From Chitinophagaceae bacterium (GTDB taxonomy: Bacteria > Bacteroidota > Bacteroidia > Chitinophagales > Chitinophagaceae), in the NCBI GenBank assembly GCA_016786845.1, contig JAEUVB010000016.1, positions 1 to 64,000 of the forward strand: DNA of 64,000 nt. The letters run 5' to 3'. Shown one piece after another: positions 43,136-51,991 of the stretch. The notes under the pieces were generated by a model, which had not been told where the DNA came from, did not search any database, and saw only the letters and a program-made list of their open reading frames with translations. The position numbers were made by a program, and so were the translations under genes. Every line of letters starts with the position of its first letter. The first letter of the stretch is position 1.

Positions 43136-45570
43136 ATTAAGTGATTGGGTGGAGCGAAACCGATACTTGCTTCAGGGAGAGGATTTACATAAATTTTTAT
43201 TGATGAATGGCTGACACATCCATTTGCATCTGTTCCGGTTACATAATAGGTACTCGTGACTTCGGGTATGATAATCTCTTTGTCTTCAATACCACCTGAC
43301 CAAATATAAGTGAGTGCGCCATCTCCAATTAATTGGATGGACTCTCCAAAACATATTACACTATCTGTAGCACGGGCAATAACCATAGGTAATGAATCCA
43401 CTTGAATAAAAATACTGTCTTTACCATTGCAACCATTGGTTCCACTTCCACTTACATAATAAGTTGCACTATGTGTTGGAAAAAAAACCTTATTATTTAA
43501 AACACTACCAGACCAGATATAATAAGACCCACCCTCTCCATATAATATTGTACCAGTTCCCGGGCAAACTATTGAATCCGTCGTATGAGCGGTAATAATT
43601 GGAGCAGGTTTCACAATAATACTAACCATTTTAGAGTTGGTACAACCATTTGCATCGCTCGCAACAACGGTATAGATTGTATTAGTTAAGGGGCATGTAA
43701 ATGGTACCCCATTTTGGACACCACCACTCCAAGTATAAAATAATGCGCCACTTGCGTTTAGCTGAACCATTTCTCCTTGACAAATATAATTTGTAGGTGA
43801 TACGTTCAACGTTGGTGGTGGTAATACATTGTGAATTCCTATGTTATATGTAAATGTCGAACAAGCTGAATTTTTAAGATAGCCATATGTGCCAGCTGTA
43901 TTTATATTGACTGTTTGATCAGTGCCAATGATGCTAGTACCCAAAAACCAAAATCCCCCTGTAATATTTGAGCTTAAGGTAATTGTGTCATTCCCATTAC
44001 ACAATACGGTATCGGATGCGGTAATTATTGGAGTTATTTCAGGAGGTGATGTAATTACATGAACAGTGTCATTTACACTCTGTCCGATTGAATCAGTAAT
44101 AGTTAGGATAAAAGTTGAATTTCCATTTCCACTATATGTCGTCGCATAAGTATTAGACGAAGTCAATCCTGTTGTTGGTGACCATGAATACGTATATGGT
44201 GCCATTCCTCCATAAGATGATCCACTGATACTTATAGGTGTTCCCAAACAAGTATGCACAGTAGTATCACTATGAGGCTGAACAAATGCCGTACTTAATC
44301 CAATACGGCCTAACGCTAGAAAATTCCCCAATGAATCTGACAAAGTGCCTCCGGCGTATATGTTTCCATCTAAAATTACAGGATGTATTTCAGGATCTAC
44401 CCCTGTCCCCAATAGAAGATTAGGTCCGTTTAAAAAATAATTTTTCACTTGCTTTAGACTATCCATATCAACAACGCTGATCCAAACATGGCGGTAATGA
44501 ACCAGTAGATTATTTTCAATACTTATAGGAGATCCTATAAAATAGGCATCTTGCCCAAAAAATCTATCAATTGTATCTGCTAAGAGTTGACCATTGGGTG
44601 ACATCAATTGCAATTGACCGTCCAACAGGCAACACAATGATGGCAATATATTTGGCCCTCCGGTAAAGATGATAACACCATCGCTTTGTCTAATAGTTGC
44701 ATTCAGTATCCAACTAAATTTACAATCCGTATAGAGCCGATTAAGCCATTTCGAATCGCCATTGATGGCCATTTTATATATATAATTTCCCACTCCAATC
44801 CCGTATGCTGTACTAGAGCATGAAGAGGTTGAAAAAGTATCAATATTTAAATATGCTGTAGCCGTTGCGCTGCCACTGCTAAATAAGCCAAGTCCAACTA
44901 TACTACTATCGATCGCCGAATATCTTAATCTTTTGGGAATATTATTAAACGACTTTACCCAACTCCACACTCCATTACTATCGAAGACATGAATTCCCCG
45001 CTGAAAATCTATTTTGGCGGAAGTATAAATATTAAGTTGATCGTCGGTACAAATACTTCCAATACTATCCAAAGTACTCGAACCATATCTTTTCAACCAG
45101 AGGCCGTTGCCCGCAGTATCCATTTTACCCAGAAAAGCATGAGCCCCCGGTAGCGCAACTGATAAAACAGTATCCATTTGCAGGGTTGCAGAAGTAGATT
45201 TACCACCTAAGATCAAATGACCGGATTGATCGATATGTAGTTCATCGGCAGTTTCAATGCCTACTCCTGAAATGGTTTTCATCCAAAGAGTATTGCCAAG
45301 TGTATCCCATTTAGCAATGAATAAATCATATGAACCCACTGAATTCAACGAAAAGCCATCCATTCCAAAACCATTGGTGTTGAATTTACCCATCCCATAT
45401 AGGTGATGGTCAAAAACTTTTAGACTTAGGATACGATTAGATACGTCATTTACCGTGAAATTTTTAGTCCAATACCACGAGGGAGGGATCATTGTTGACT
45501 GTGCTCGCATACCTACGCTACACAAACAAAGGAGGAATAAACTAAAAACATATTTCAAGAACTTACTCAT
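42718..45570 (-). CDS. Large T9SS-secreted protein with Ig-like repeats (paralogue)
   Basis: A 950-residue exported protein, paralogue of the 1456-residue protein downstream. Signal peptide (MSKFLKYVFSLFLLCLCSVG, cleavage near RAQ). Residues 30-430 contain the WDTLGNTLWMKTI and WLKRYGSSTLDSI strands of the shared N-terminal region. Residues 440-830 hold Ig-like modules with the DANGC and GTNGC motifs. The C-terminal 140 residues, including the T9SS sorting domain, are almost identical to the paralogue. It lacks the NHL propeller and some modules. TACCTTTA (45587-45580) lies 9 nt before the ATG. Confidence 0.9.
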   Translation of the reverse strand: MSKFLKYVFSLFLLCLCSVGMRAQSTMIPPSWYWTKNFTVNDVSNRILSLKVFDHHLYGMGKFNTNGFGMDGFSLNSVGSYDLFIAKWDTLGNTLWMKTISGVGIETADELHIDQSGHLILGGKSTSATLQMDTVLSVALPGAHAFLGKMDTAGNGLWLKRYGSSTLDSIGSICTDDQLNIYTSAKIDFQRGIHVFDSNGVWSWVKSFNNIPKRLRYSAIDSSIVGLGLFSSGSATATAYLNIDTFSTSSCSSTAYGIGVGNYIYKMAINGDSKWLNRLYTDCKFSWILNATIRQSDGVIIFTGGPNILPSLCCLLDGQLQLMSPNGQLLADTIDRFFGQDAYFIGSPISIENNLLVHYRHVWISVVDMDSLKQVKNYFLNGPNLLLGTGVDPEIHPVILDGNIYAGGTLSDSLGNFLALGRIGLSTAFVQPHSDTTVHTCLGTPISISGSSYGGMAPYTYSWSPTTGLTSSNTYATTYSGNGNSTFILTITDSIGQSVNDTVHVITSPPEITPIITASDTVLCNGNDTITLSSNITGGFWFLGTSIIGTDQTVNINTAGTYGYLKNSACSTFTYNIGIHNVLPPPTLNVSPTNYICQGEMVQLNASGALFYTWSGGVQNGVPFTCPLTNTIYTVVASDANGCTNSKMVSIIVKPAPIITAHTTDSIVCPGTGTILYGEGGSYYIWSGSVLNNKVFFPTHSATYYVSGSGTNGCNGKDSIFIQVDSLPMVIARATDSVICFGESIQLIGDGALTYIWSGGIEDKEIIIPEVTSTYYVTGTDANGCVSHSSIKIYVNPLPEASIGFAPPNHLMTSSSGTYQWYFNNQPVPLTGPNYTDYIGNGIYQVLVTDSNGCESLSQPYLAHITEDWYVTPNPFTDELLLTLHIPENEIISCTLFDGLGNIIKKTPDQFDVLKGMHVYHFTHLENLPHGVYFLQVILSEERRVFKVVK

Positions 45571-45635
45571 AATCTACCCTAAAGGTAAAGGTTCTGATTG
45601 AGAAAGTCAATAGTTGGGCTGCACTAAGCATGACC

Positions 45636-46802
45636 TCACACCATCCACCCTTCCCCCTTCATCTCCTCCATCGCCACATACAGCTTCTCCAAATCCTCTG
45701 CAGTATTAAATCCATTGATGGAATAACGGATGAAAGTGCGATCGTCTTGGCGGGTCACCGGAATTTCGATGCGGTAATGGTCGAAGAGGTGTTGCTGAAG
45801 GGCTTCCGGTTTTGTGGTGTTGATGGGAATGCTAAAGAGCTGCACTAAAAATTGATCATCGATGGGGCATAAGGCTTGGGTATTCATCAATGCACAAAAA
45901 CGGGGTGCATAGGTTTGTACCAATTGTCGACAATCGGCCGCTACACTTTCCCATTGATGCTGCTGCATAAATTCAATGGCTTTGGGTATGGTGAGGAAGG
46001 CCGAAAAATCTCGCGTGCCTTGCAACTGATGATAATCGAGAAAGAGCGAATGGGATGGCATGGGTGACTGAAATCCCCAACTGATGATTAAGGGATCAAA
46101 CAAATGTTGATGCTCTCCTTTCACATACAAAAAAGAACATCCCTTGGGTGCCATCATCCATTTGTGACAAGCACCGGTATAGATATCGGCATCCAGTGCA
46201 GTCATGTTTAAAGGAACTTGTCCGGGTGCATGAGCACCATCAACGAAAGTCATGATTCCCCGCTTACGGGCTTCTGCACAAATGGCATCCACCGGCAAAC
46301 GCAGGGCTGTTGCACTGGTGATATGACTGATGAATATGAGTTTAGTGCGTGGAGTACAACCTTTAAAAAAATCGTCCACAAATTGTTGTTCGGTGGTCAG
46401 GGGCAGGCTAATGTTTTGTCTGATATAACGTGCGCCTTTTTTCTCGCAATAATAATTCCAGGTCTTATCGCAGGCACCATACTCAATATTCGTTGTCAAG
46501 ACTTCATCACCCGGTTTCAGATCCAAACTCTTTGCAATGATATTGACCGCATAAGACGGATTCATTACAAACACGACATCATCGGCCTTGCAACCAATAT
46601 AGGCACCGAGGGCTTCGCGAGATTCTTGTAAATAACGATACCCGGTTTTCGTAATGAATTGTACCGGCTCACGTTCGAGTTCCAATTGCCAGCGTTGATA
46701 ATCTTCAAATACAGGTTTGGGACAAGCGCCAAAAGAACCGAAATTCAAAAAGGTAATGGAAGGATCGAGGAGGAATAAATCTTTCAAATGATGTGCACTC
46801 AT
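45636..46802 (-). CDS. Class V aminotransferase (isopenicillin-N-epimerase-like)
   Basis: A 388-residue PLP enzyme of fold type I. The N-terminal FLNFGSFGACPKPV is typical of the CefD/NifS-like group. FVDGAHAPGQV carries the Asp that contacts the pyridine nitrogen, and YTGACHKWMMAPKG carries the PLP Lys. Members act as epimerases, desulfurases or hercynylcysteine-type lyases; the substrate is not deducible here. It starts in a 4-nt overlap with the uvrC stop and so is in the same transcript. Confidence 0.87.
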   Translation of the reverse strand: MSAHHLKDLFLLDPSITFLNFGSFGACPKPVFEDYQRWQLELEREPVQFITKTGYRYLQESREALGAYIGCKADDVVFVMNPSYAVNIIAKSLDLKPGDEVLTTNIEYGACDKTWNYYCEKKGARYIRQNISLPLTTEQQFVDDFFKGCTPRTKLIFISHITSATALRLPVDAICAEARKRGIMTFVDGAHAPGQVPLNMTALDADIYTGACHKWMMAPKGCSFLYVKGEHQHLFDPLIISWGFQSPMPSHSLFLDYHQLQGTRDFSAFLTIPKAIEFMQQHQWESVAADCRQLVQTYAPRFCALMNTQALCPIDDQFLVQLFSIPINTTKPEALQQHLFDHYRIEIPVTRQDDRTFIRYSINGFNTAEDLEKLYVAMEEMKGEGWMV

Positions 46803-48619
46803 GATGGTGTTTGGTTTTTATCGGGGTTCAATCCGGACAGTAGTTTATCCGTTTTAACTTCGCCAAGCAAGTTAACAATTTCCTCTCTTGAAGCGGCACG
46901 GATATTTTTTACGGAGCGGAAATGTTTGAGTAATTGTTCTGCTGTTTTCGGTCCAATGCCTTCAATGGTTTGGAGTTCGTTTTTGACAATGCCTTTGCTC
47001 CGCGTTTTACGATGAAAGGTAATGCCGAAGCGATGGACTTCATCGCGTATGCGCTTGATTAAATTCAAGGTGGCACTCTGATAGGGAAGTTTCAGTGAAT
47101 CGCGTTCGCCGGGGTAAAAGAGTTCCTCTACATTTTTGGCCAGTCCCACTACAGCCAATTTGCCTCTTAAGCCTAAAGCGTCTATACTTTCCATGGCCGA
47201 ACTGAGCTGTCCCTTACCCCCATCGATAATGATGAGTTGGGGTAAGGGCTTTTGTTCATCGAGCAGTCGCTTGTAACGGCGATACACCACCTCTTTCATG
47301 CTGGCGAAATCGTTGATGCCTTCTACCGTTTTAATATGAAAATGCCGATACTCTTTATTGGACGGTAATGCATTTTTAAAACAAACCATGGCCGCCACCG
47401 GATAGGCCCCCTGAAAGTTTGAATTGTCGAAACATTCGATATGTTGGGGTAGCTCTTTGAGATGAAGATCAAGCTGAAGTTGTTCCAATAGTTTCCGATT
47501 GTCTTCTTCTGTTGCTTCTTCTATCATCAAGGCTTTTTTTCGTTTCTGATCCTGATAAAAGTGAGTGGCGTTTTGCAAGGAAAGCTCCAGTAATTTTTTT
47601 CGGTCTCCGGCGCGGGGTACCGTAAACAGTATGTCCTGAACATTTTCCACCGGTATAGGCACGATAACTTCTCTGGAACGTGATCCAAATTTCTCCCGCA
47701 ATTGAGGAACCAATATCTGAAGAATCTCGGCATCCGTCTCTTCCAGTTTTTTACGCACGGTCAAACTGTGGGTTTGTACAATACTACCTTGCATAATGAT
47801 CATGAAATTGAGAAAGGCATCATCTTCATTCGAAATGATACTGCATACATCCACCTGATCGATGCGGGTATTGACAATGATGGATTTGCTTTGGTAATTT
47901 TTGATATACTCAATGCGCTTCTTCATGATCTCGGCTTTCTCAAATTCAAGATTGGCAGCGAGGGTTTGCATCTCTTGTTTGTATTGCTTCAGGATGTCGC
48001 CCATTTTGCCTTGAAGCACTTCTTTCGCCTGAGTCACCTGCCAGTCGTAATCTTCGCGTGTTTGCAGTCCGACACAGGGTGCTTTGCAATTGCCGATATG
48101 GTATTCCAGACACGCTTTATATTTTCCCTTGGCAATTTGTGCTTCACTCAGATTGAGGTTGCAGGTGCGAAACAACAAAGTATTGCGTAGAAGATCCAAA
48201 AGGTTTTTCACTTGCTCCACAGAAGTATAAGGACCGAGATATTGAGATCCGTCCTTTATCTTTCTTCGGGTGAGAAAGATCCGTGGGAAGGGTTCGTTTT
48301 TGATGACGATATGCGGATAGGTCTTATCATCTTTGAGTTCAATATTGTACTTGGGTTGATGTTGTTTGATCAGGGAATTTTCCAAAAGGAAAGCATCTTG
48401 TTCGGAATCCACTATGGTGAATTCGATGGAGACAATCTCACTGACCAGCTTGCGGGTTTTATAGTAATCTGAAATTTTATTAAAATACGAAGAGACGCGC
48501 TTGCGGAGATTTTTAGCCTTTCCGACATAAATGATTTTATGAGCGGCATCGAGGTATTTATAAATTCCCGGCTTATGCGGTATAGTAACAGCTATGGTTT
48601 GAAACTCCTCTTTGGTCAC
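46799..48619 (-). CDS. uvrC: Excinuclease ABC subunit C
   Basis: A 606-residue UvrC. Domains in order: GIY-YIG nuclease (KPGIYKYLDAAHKIIYVGKAKNLRKR, about 14-95), Cys cluster C-x16-C-x7-C-x3-C (about 150-180), UvrB-interacting helix pair (about 200-235, ANLEFEKAEIMKKRIEY), RNase-H-like nuclease (IECFDNSNFQG and IIDGGKGQL) and C-terminal helix-hairpin-helix (LQTIEGIGPKTAEQLLKHF). It makes both incisions in nucleotide excision repair. The start is a GTG, with TATTTTCG (48631-48624) 4 nt upstream. Confidence 0.97.
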   Translation of the reverse strand: MTKEEFQTIAVTIPHKPGIYKYLDAAHKIIYVGKAKNLRKRVSSYFNKISDYYKTRKLVSEIVSIEFTIVDSEQDAFLLENSLIKQHQPKYNIELKDDKTYPHIVIKNEPFPRIFLTRRKIKDGSQYLGPYTSVEQVKNLLDLLRNTLLFRTCNLNLSEAQIAKGKYKACLEYHIGNCKAPCVGLQTREDYDWQVTQAKEVLQGKMGDILKQYKQEMQTLAANLEFEKAEIMKKRIEYIKNYQSKSIIVNTRIDQVDVCSIISNEDDAFLNFMIIMQGSIVQTHSLTVRKKLEETDAEILQILVPQLREKFGSRSREVIVPIPVENVQDILFTVPRAGDRKKLLELSLQNATHFYQDQKRKKALMIEEATEEDNRKLLEQLQLDLHLKELPQHIECFDNSNFQGAYPVAAMVCFKNALPSNKEYRHFHIKTVEGINDFASMKEVVYRRYKRLLDEQKPLPQLIIIDGGKGQLSSAMESIDALGLRGKLAVVGLAKNVEELFYPGERDSLKLPYQSATLNLIKRIRDEVHRFGITFHRKTRSKGIVKNELQTIEGIGPKTAEQLLKHFRSVKNIRAASREEIVNLLGEVKTDKLLSGLNPDKNQTPS

Positions 48620-48817
48620 ATGGCGAAAATACGATGAAAGGGGATATGATGCATACGGGGAGTAGGTTCATTGGATTGGGTTTACTTATTCTGAAAATTC
48701 TTAAATTCTGTGAATGCTGATTCAGACAAGAAAATGAAATCACAGTGCAACTCTGTGTGTCACTCCGTGAATCGCTGTGTTGCACTTTTCATAAGCTCCT
48801 TGTGCAACGATGCATGC

Positions 48818-49393
48818 CTATTCTTCATTCAAAAAAACCAACTTCGTCAGCCTTTCCTTCCGGCTTCCAAATAGACGTTTGATACTTTCCTGCACCTGCA
48901 ATGTGCGTCCATTCACAAACAATAATTTATACTCTGTGGTCGAAAAAAAACCTGCATCCCTGGCTTCAATATAGACTGAGATAATTTTGTTATCGGATGA
49001 ACGAGCCTTCAAACTAAAACTCGAAGTATAGGCATCCGGATCCAAAGCGGTGAGCAACATGGTCAGTGTACCATACAAAGTATCATGAAAAATATCAATC
49101 TTGTAATGCTTGTCTAATTCTTTGCGATACAAATTGGCTTCCAAAAATTGCTTTTTGAGATCCTTCCATTTCACATCTTTCGCTTTTAAGTAACTGGTAT
49201 CTTTTTCACTTCCATCCGACTGTATCAATTTATAAGTATAAGGATCCTGTTCGTAGCTCTTCAGATTTTCTTCAAATACCATTTTCATATCCGGGTAATT
49301 GACCACAGAATCTCCATCGTAATTTTTTCGCCCTTTGCAGCTATGCAGGAGCATTCCCAAAAATACAATAAGTAAGAGTTGTAAGAATTTCAT
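48818..49393 (-). CDS. Hypothetical lipoprotein
   Basis: A 191-residue protein with a lipobox (LGMLLHSC, Cys19). The mature part is charged and has no recognised domain; FEENLKSYEQDPYTYKLI and SFSLKARSSDNKIISVYIEA suggest a small alpha/beta periplasmic domain. A longer frame to 49564 would run through most of the yciH end in another frame and lacks a signal sequence at its start. A perfect -7 element (49407-49400) lies 6 nt before ATG 49393, so the short form is chosen. It sits 28 nt after the yciH-like gene. Confidence 0.75.
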   Translation of the reverse strand: MKFLQLLLIVFLGMLLHSCKGRKNYDGDSVVNYPDMKMVFEENLKSYEQDPYTYKLIQSDGSEKDTSYLKAKDVKWKDLKKQFLEANLYRKELDKHYKIDIFHDTLYGTLTMLLTALDPDAYTSSFSLKARSSDNKIISVYIEARDAGFFSTTEYKLLFVNGRTLQVQESIKRLFGSRKERLTKLVFLNEE

Positions 49394-49399
49394 GATGGA

Positions 49400-49407
49400 C
49401 AAAGTTA
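49400..49407 (-). promoter_or_regulatory. -7 promoter element of the lipoprotein gene
   Basis: The minus strand reads TAACTTTG, a perfect TAnnTTTG, 6 nt before the ATG at 49393 and downstream of the yciH stop. Confidence 0.6.
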
Positions 49408-49421
49408 AGGTGCCTGAACGA

Positions 49422-49751
49422 TTATTTGACTTTATACTGCAGTTGCTGCAACCATAATATGACTTTCGCTTTATAATCTCCTTGAATGATGATACAACCG
49501 TCCTTGACCGTACCTCCGGTTCCGCATTTTGTTTTGAGCATTTTACCCAGCGCTTCGAGATCATCCGTACGCCCTACAAATCCACTGATCAGGGTCACGA
49601 CCTTACCACCCCGGTGTTTGGTATCCAGACTAACTTTCAATTGTTGCGCTTCAGGTTTTAAAGTCTCTGTCTCCTCTATTTCTTCTTCCTTTTTGAAGCC
49701 GGGATCTGTAGAATAAACCAATGCATTGGTCCATGGTTTCTGTTTGGCCAT
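49422..49751 (-). CDS. SUI1/eIF1-like translation factor (YciH family)
   Basis: A 109-residue protein. The N-terminal 40 residues are a variable tail (WTNALVYSTDPGF, then a Glu-rich stretch). The rest is the SUI1 fold with HRGGKVVTLISGFVGRTDDLEALGKMLK and KCGTGGTVKDGCIIIQGDY, the conserved loop region. YciH is thought to influence start codon fidelity at the 30S subunit, which may matter in a genome with many GTG/TTG starts and leaderless transcripts (inference). It is 3 nt after the lipid kinase gene, in one operon with nadC. Confidence 0.92.
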   Translation of the reverse strand: MAKQKPWTNALVYSTDPGFKKEEEIEETETLKPEAQQLKVSLDTKHRGGKVVTLISGFVGRTDDLEALGKMLKTKCGTGGTVKDGCIIIQGDYKAKVILWLQQLQYKVK

Positions 49752-49754
49752 AGG

Positions 49755-50642
49755 TTATAGCGTTTTTGTTTGTTTCGGTACCCATAGTTGGAGTGCATCA
49801 GGAACCACGATGATATTGCAGTTTCCGTCACAATCATGGGCATCGCCGTCTGTTTGAAAATATTTGAGATTCGGGCTGCTGATATGGACCGAGCGGATTT
49901 TAGCAAAACGACAATTACGATTTTCGCGCAACTTGCCTCGCCAACCTTGCCATACAAAATGCGCTCCTTTCAATAAATTAATCGACTTCACACGAATCAA
50001 ATCCAACATTCCGTCTTGTAAATGTGCATCTGTGGCGATTTGAAATCCATATCCAAATTCTCTCCCATTCGCCGCATTCAAAAACCAAGCTTTTTCGGTT
50101 ATGGTTTCATGTTCGTTAACTATCTGATAGGTATCCGGTCGATAGGAAAAAAAGTTTTTAAATACCTCCCACACATACATTTTTAATCCACGACTTTTAT
50201 GTTGTCGAATCAGATTGCAAACCCAGGCATCAAAACCTACGCCGGCATTACTGATAAACCAGATATCATTGGCTCTTCCCAAATCGATTGTTTCAGGCTT
50301 TCCGCTTTTTAATAAGGCCACTGCCTCATCGGTATTTAACGGTATATTGCAATGACGAGCCAATCCATTGCCCGAGCCTGCCGGTATGATGGATAAAATG
50401 GCATTCTTCCCGGCTACTACTTGCACAATCTCGTTCACTGTTCCATCACCACCAACCGCCACAATATGCCGTATCCCTCTGGATAATGCCTCCTGAGCCA
50501 ATACAGGCGCATGGCCACCGTATTCAGTGCAATGAATTTCAGTGGAAATCCCTTGTAAATGTTTTTGTATCGCGTCATTTAATTGTGATACAATACCCGG
50601 CCGGGTTCGTGCATTAACTATAAAAAATAATGTCTCTTCCAC
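49755..50642 (-). CDS. Diacylglycerol kinase-family lipid kinase
   Basis: A 295-residue protein of the DAGK catalytic family (YegS/DgkB-like). The nucleotide-binding motif AVGGDGTVNEIVQ and the substrate segment IPAGSGNGLARH are both present, as is the C-terminal beta-sandwich with SPNLKYFQTDGDAHD. It phosphorylates a membrane lipid such as diacylglycerol or a sphingoid base; the exact substrate is unknown. It is 3 nt after nadC. Confidence 0.9.
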   Translation of the reverse strand: MEETLFFIVNARTRPGIVSQLNDAIQKHLQGISTEIHCTEYGGHAPVLAQEALSRGIRHIVAVGGDGTVNEIVQVVAGKNAILSIIPAGSGNGLARHCNIPLNTDEAVALLKSGKPETIDLGRANDIWFISNAGVGFDAWVCNLIRQHKSRGLKMYVWEVFKNFFSYRPDTYQIVNEHETITEKAWFLNAANGREFGYGFQIATDAHLQDGMLDLIRVKSINLLKGAHFVWQGWRGKLRENRNCRFAKIRSVHISSPNLKYFQTDGDAHDCDGNCNIIVVPDALQLWVPKQTKTL

Positions 50643-50645
50643 CGT

Positions 50646-51485
50646 TTATATCATCGCTTTTAAACTCAGGTCTTTGCTCACGGCATGATGAATAATAGCA
50701 CCTACGGAAATGTAATCTATCCCGGTTTGAGCATAGGCTTCTATATTTTCCAATGTAATGCCCCCGCTGGCTTCGGTTTCAAATGAGCGGGGTATCAAGA
50801 CTAAGGCTTCACGAATTTGATCCGGCGAAAAATTATCCAACATGATGCGTTGGATACCACCGTGGGCTACAACTCTGCGAACATCTTCCAGGCTTCTGGT
50901 TTCTACCTCGATGGCCAAATCCAATTGTTTGTTCTTCAAATAAGCGATGGTTTTATCGATAGCCTGTTCTATGCCACCACAATAGTCGATGTGATTGTCT
51001 TTGAGCATGATCATATCATAGAGTCCCATGCGATGATTATGGCCACCACCGATCACCACTGCCCGTTTTTCAAACCAACGGAAATTTGGTGTGGTCTTAC
51101 GGGTGTCTAATATTTTTGCAGGATACTGTTTGATTTTTTCAACATAGATATTGGTCAGGCTGGCAATGCCGCTCATTCTTTGCATAATATTCAGCACCAA
51201 ACGCTCGGCTTTGAGTATGGTATGAACTGAAGCGATCACTTCAAAGGCTTTTTCACCGGTTGACATGGGTTCTCCATCTTTTTTATAGAATTCGAATGCC
51301 GCGGCCGGTTCTATTTCTTTGAATATTTTCTCAGCAATATCCACTCCTGCGATAATACCGGTGTCCTTAATTTTTAGAACTGCTTTACCCTGTGCTGCCT
51401 GAGGGATGCAGGCTAACGTAGAATGATCCCCATCCTTGACATCTTCCTGTATGGCCTTTTGTATAAATTCTTCCAGATTCATCAT
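50646..51485 (-). CDS. nadC: Nicotinate-nucleotide pyrophosphorylase (carboxylating)
   Basis: A 279-residue quinolinate phosphoribosyltransferase. Family blocks: KDGDHSTLACIP near the N-terminus, RLVLNIMQRMSGIAS, DTRKTTPNFRWFEKRAVVIGGGHNHRMGLYDMIMLKDNH (given here only as the conserved block of about residues 125-165 with its Arg, Lys and His ligands), IEVETRSLEDV and ASGGITLENI. It converts quinolinate and PRPP to nicotinate mononucleotide in NAD synthesis. It follows the DUF4783 gene by 28 nt. A second in-frame ATG lies one codon in (51482). Confidence 0.96.
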   Translation of the reverse strand: MMNLEEFIQKAIQEDVKDGDHSTLACIPQAAQGKAVLKIKDTGIIAGVDIAEKIFKEIEPAAAFEFYKKDGEPMSTGEKAFEVIASVHTILKAERLVLNIMQRMSGIASLTNIYVEKIKQYPAKILDTRKTTPNFRWFEKRAVVIGGGHNHRMGLYDMIMLKDNHIDYCGGIEQAIDKTIAYLKNKQLDLAIEVETRSLEDVRRVVAHGGIQRIMLDNFSPDQIREALVLIPRSFETEASGGITLENIEAYAQTGIDYISVGAIIHHAVSKDLSLKAMI

Positions 51486-51513
51486 GTTGCGTATAGCCCT
51501 GCTGTTAGATTAG

Positions 51514-51936
51514 TTATTTTTCGAATCGCAATTCCTTGAGGTGATAATGACCGCCACGAGGCACAAAGAGCATATAGACTTTATAATTACCATTGCCGGT
51601 GACCAAGGTGCCGATACTGTACTTTGTATGATTGTATTCTGATGTTCCGACTTGGAGATTGAAATAGTTTTTGGTTTCTACTTTCACCAAAAACTTCTGC
51701 AGAATTAACTCTGCCTGTTTCTTAGAGTAGGTATCTGATTTGTCGGAGAAGGAAAGATCCACAGTTTGATCGAAATAGACAGCCACAGCAGATGCCTTTC
51801 CTTGTTTAAGTGCAAGACCTATTGTGGACAGAAAATCTTGTGCCAGCAATGTACCCTGCATGATAACGAGGAAAATACCAGTCAGAAAATAAGATCTTTT
51901 GAGTGGTCTGAAAAGTATATTTGAAAGTAACTTCAA
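51514..51936 (-). CDS. DUF4783-type secreted protein
   Basis: A 140-residue protein with a signal peptide (hydrophobic YFLTGIFLVIMQGTLLA, then Q). The mature part is an NTF2-like small domain of the DUF4783 type: FLSTIGLALKQGKASAVAVY, a TVDLSFSDKSDTYSKKQAELIL block and a final GGHYHLKELRFEK strand, which is the signature end of this Bacteroidota family commonly found beside nadC. The start is a TTG; an in-frame stop lies four codons upstream and the first ATG is inside the signal core, so TTG 51936 is the most reasonable start. Confidence 0.8.
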   Translation of the reverse strand: MKLLSNILFRPLKRSYFLTGIFLVIMQGTLLAQDFLSTIGLALKQGKASAVAVYFDQTVDLSFSDKSDTYSKKQAELILQKFLVKVETKNYFNLQVGTSEYNHTKYSIGTLVTGNGNYKVYMLFVPRGGHYHLKELRFEK

Positions 51937-51964
51937 TAGGATTCAATAGATAGCTCCAATATAG

Positions 51965-51986
51965 TGCAAATATTGCATTAATTTCG
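51965..51986 (+). promoter_or_regulatory. Divergent promoter region gpmI/DUF4783 with dyad
   Basis: TGCAA-ATA-TTGCA (51965-51977) is followed directly by TAATTTCG (51979-51986), a -7-like element 5 nt before the gpmI ATG. On the minus strand the same dyad contains AATATTTG, a -7-like match for the DUF4783/nadC operon. Confidence 0.45.
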
Positions 51987-51991
51987 CAATT

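Noticed and set aside
49394..49564. 57-residue N-terminal extension of the lipoprotein at 48818-49393
   Set aside because: It overlaps the yciH-like gene in another frame, places the lipobox internally and spans a -7 element.
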